Assembly: GCA_949127685.1 (NCBI GenBank)
Contig: CASBPW010000106.1
Span: forward strand, 1 to 6,346
Direction: 5' to 3'
DNA: 6,346 nucleotides
Source of the DNA: Candidatus Sivonenia alaskensis PMM_0068
GTDB taxonomy: Bacteria; Cyanobacteriota; Cyanobacteriia; Gloeobacterales; PMM-0068
The first letter of the stretch is position 1; each line of letters opens with the position of its first letter. The position numbers and the translations under genes were made by a program. The notes beneath the pieces were generated by a model, which searched no databases, had not been told where the DNA came from, and was given only the letters and a program-made list of their open reading frames with translations. Shown here in pieces: positions 4,968 to 6,346 of this stretch.

Positions 4968-6346
4968 ATGATGACCAGCATTGAAAAATTTCCCGCTAGA
5001 ACCTTGTCGGAAGCGGTTCTACTTCCCAGAGGGAGGGTATTTCCTAGTCCTGTTTCTTGGCGTGACCAGATTTTGTATCAGCTTCTACCCGATCGCTTTA
5101 GCGATGGTCGGGAGGCGCTTCGTCCTATTTTTGATCGCACCCATCCTGAACAGTTCAGAGCAAGTCATAAAGCAGCCTGGATGGCAGCAGGAAACAAATT
5201 CAATGGCGGGACCCTTAAAGGCATTGAAAGTAAACTGGACTATCTGCAGAATTTAGGAATCACAACCCTTTGGGTGAATCCGCCCTGGAAGCAACGCATT
5301 GATCTTCAGACCTATCACGGATACGGCATCCAGAATTTTCTGGACATCGATCCGCGCTTTGGAACTCGTCAGGATTTACGGGATCTTGTAGATGCAGCGC
5401 ATGATCGCGGTATGTACGTGATTCTAGATGTGATTTATAACCACAGTGGGAGCAATTGGTTCTACCGGGATGAGGTAGATGGCAGCCCCAAGGAAACAAT
5501 GCCCTACCGCTTCTCACCACCCTACCCGATTCATGGCTGGCGCTCTGCTCAGGGAAACAGTATTCCAGAACCTGTCTCGATCGATGATGGCGTGCTTCCC
5601 GTGGAATTTCAGAATCTGGACTGGTACAACCGCGCCGGAATGATTACCGATTGGGAAGCGAAGGGTTGGGAAGACCCGATGCATCCATTTGTTGAATTCC
5701 GGAAGGGCGACTTTTTTGAACTCCGAGACTTTAACCTGGAACGGGAGGACGTCATTGCCGCTCTGGCGCAGGTCTACCAGTATTGGATCGCTTTAAGCGA
5801 TTGTGATGGATTCCGGGTCGATGCGGTCAAGCACGTCTCTCCCTTGGCTTCACGCAAGTTCTGCGATGCGATTCACGGCTTCGCCCAATCGATTGGGAAA
5901 GACAATTTCCTGTTAGTCGGCGAACTGACCGATGACAGTATGGTGCGGAGTTATCTGGATATTTTTGGGCGCAATCTAGACGCCGTACTAGATATTGTTG
6001 TTGCCTCGAATCGCCTGTCCGCTGTTGCCAAAGGACTGGCGCATCCAAGCGAGTTTTTCGGTCTGTATAATGACAAAACCTTAGCTGGAAGCCAGCGACA
6101 GTTGGGCGTGTACCATGTTTCAGTGTTGGATGACCACGATATGTCATCCCGTCCTCGCAAGGAGCGGTTTGCCGCTCACAGTGACCAGATGCCCCACCGT
6201 TATGAACAGGTGGCTCATGCAGTGGGGATGATGTTGACGATGCCAGGAATTCCTTCAATTTACTACGGCACCGAACAGGCGTTCGACGGATCCGAAGATT
6301 ATCACGACTATGGCCTTGAACCCGAACATGCTTATATCGATCGCTA
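4968..6346 (+). CDS. GH13 alpha-amylase-family glycoside hydrolase, C-terminus outside window
   Basis: Predicted to hydrolyse or transfer alpha-1,4-glucan or maltodextrin. The frame is open to the right edge (459 codons plus 2 nt), so the rest of the barrel and the C-terminal domain are missing. The two tandem ATGs at 4968 and 4971 are in frame; 4968 is chosen because AGAAGG lies 11 nt before it. Numbered from 4968, the early barrel blocks are LYQLLPDRFSDG, GGTLKGIESKLDYLQNLGI and TYHGYGIQNF. The four GH13 regions follow: DVIYNH (Asp154-His159), GFRVDAVKH with nucleophile Asp285, LVGEL with acid/base Glu319, and LDDHD with Asp391. The catalytic set is therefore complete. Lys-His after the nucleophile is the pattern of true alpha-amylases. 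No signal peptide or membrane segment is seen, so it is probably cytosolic and acts on internal glycogen. Its exact subfamily and product cannot be told. Its position after glgP-gap1-pyk-gpmA supports a role in glycogen use. Confidence 0.9.
   Translation, partial: MMTSIEKFPARTLSEAVLLPRGRVFPSPVSWRDQILYQLLPDRFSDGREALRPIFDRTHPEQFRASHKAAWMAAGNKFNGGTLKGIESKLDYLQNLGITTLWVNPPWKQRIDLQTYHGYGIQNFLDIDPRFGTRQDLRDLVDAAHDRGMYVILDVIYNHSGSNWFYRDEVDGSPKETMPYRFSPPYPIHGWRSAQGNSIPEPVSIDDGVLPVEFQNLDWYNRAGMITDWEAKGWEDPMHPFVEFRKGDFFELRDFNLEREDVIAALAQVYQYWIALSDCDGFRVDAVKHVSPLASRKFCDAIHGFAQSIGKDNFLLVGELTDDSMVRSYLDIFGRNLDAVLDIVVASNRLSAVAKGLAHPSEFFGLYNDKTLAGSQRQLGVYHVSVLDDHDMSSRPRKERFAAHSDQMPHRYEQVAHAVGMMLTMPGIPSIYYGTEQAFDGSEDYHDYGLEPEHAYIDR

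Noticed and set aside
4981..5256. Open frame of 91 codons on the + strand with a hydrophobic stretch
   Set aside because: It lies in another frame inside the N-terminal part of the GH13 gene, whose own frame shows family motifs across the same bases.
5827..6258. Open frame of 143 codons on the - strand opposite the GH13 gene
   Set aside because: The + strand frame here holds three GH13 catalytic regions. The antisense product is rich in Arg, His and Ser and matches nothing I know.

Overview
The window reads as a piece of a cyanobacterial chromosome. It carries five genes, all on the + strand and closely packed, for storage-glucan breakdown and lower glycolysis. The cyanobacterial assignment rests on three things. 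CGATCG, the core of the cyanobacterial HIP1 palindrome, occurs at least 13 times in 6.3 kb, where about 1.5 would be expected at even base composition. One full GCGATCGC octamer is present. The protein variants also fit: a bacterial glycolytic-type GAPDH and a short pyruvate kinase. No RNA gene, mobile element, CRISPR array or long non-coding stretch is visible.

Layout: (1) the C-terminal two thirds of glycogen phosphorylase (glgP), entering from the left edge and ending at 1753; (2) after 17 nt, an NAD-type glyceraldehyde-3-phosphate dehydrogenase (gap1, 1771-2793); (3) overlapping its stop codon by 4 nt, a short-form pyruvate kinase (pyk, 2790-4217); (4) after 6 nt, a 2,3-bisphosphoglycerate-type phosphoglycerate mutase (gpmA, 4224-4919); (5) after 48 nt, a GH13 alpha-amylase-family glucanase (4968 to the right edge), cut off at its C-terminus but with all three catalytic acids inside the window.

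How they fit together: GlgP and the GH13 enzyme attack alpha-1,4-glucan and yield glucose-1-phosphate and shorter maltodextrins. GAPDH, phosphoglycerate mutase and pyruvate kinase carry out three of the five steps from glyceraldehyde-3-phosphate to pyruvate. Phosphoglycerate kinase, enolase and upper glycolysis are not here. The spacing and the stop/start overlap suggest one transcript, meaning a catabolic module for using glycogen in the dark, in fermentation or in a specialised cell. That role is inference. The promoter, if shared, lies upstream of the window.

I see no wholly new system. The points most worth a second look are the combination of genes in one operon, a pyruvate kinase with the residue signature of potassium-independent enzymes, and a cofactor-dependent mutase with rearranged insertions in an organism group whose main mutase is usually the cofactor-independent type.
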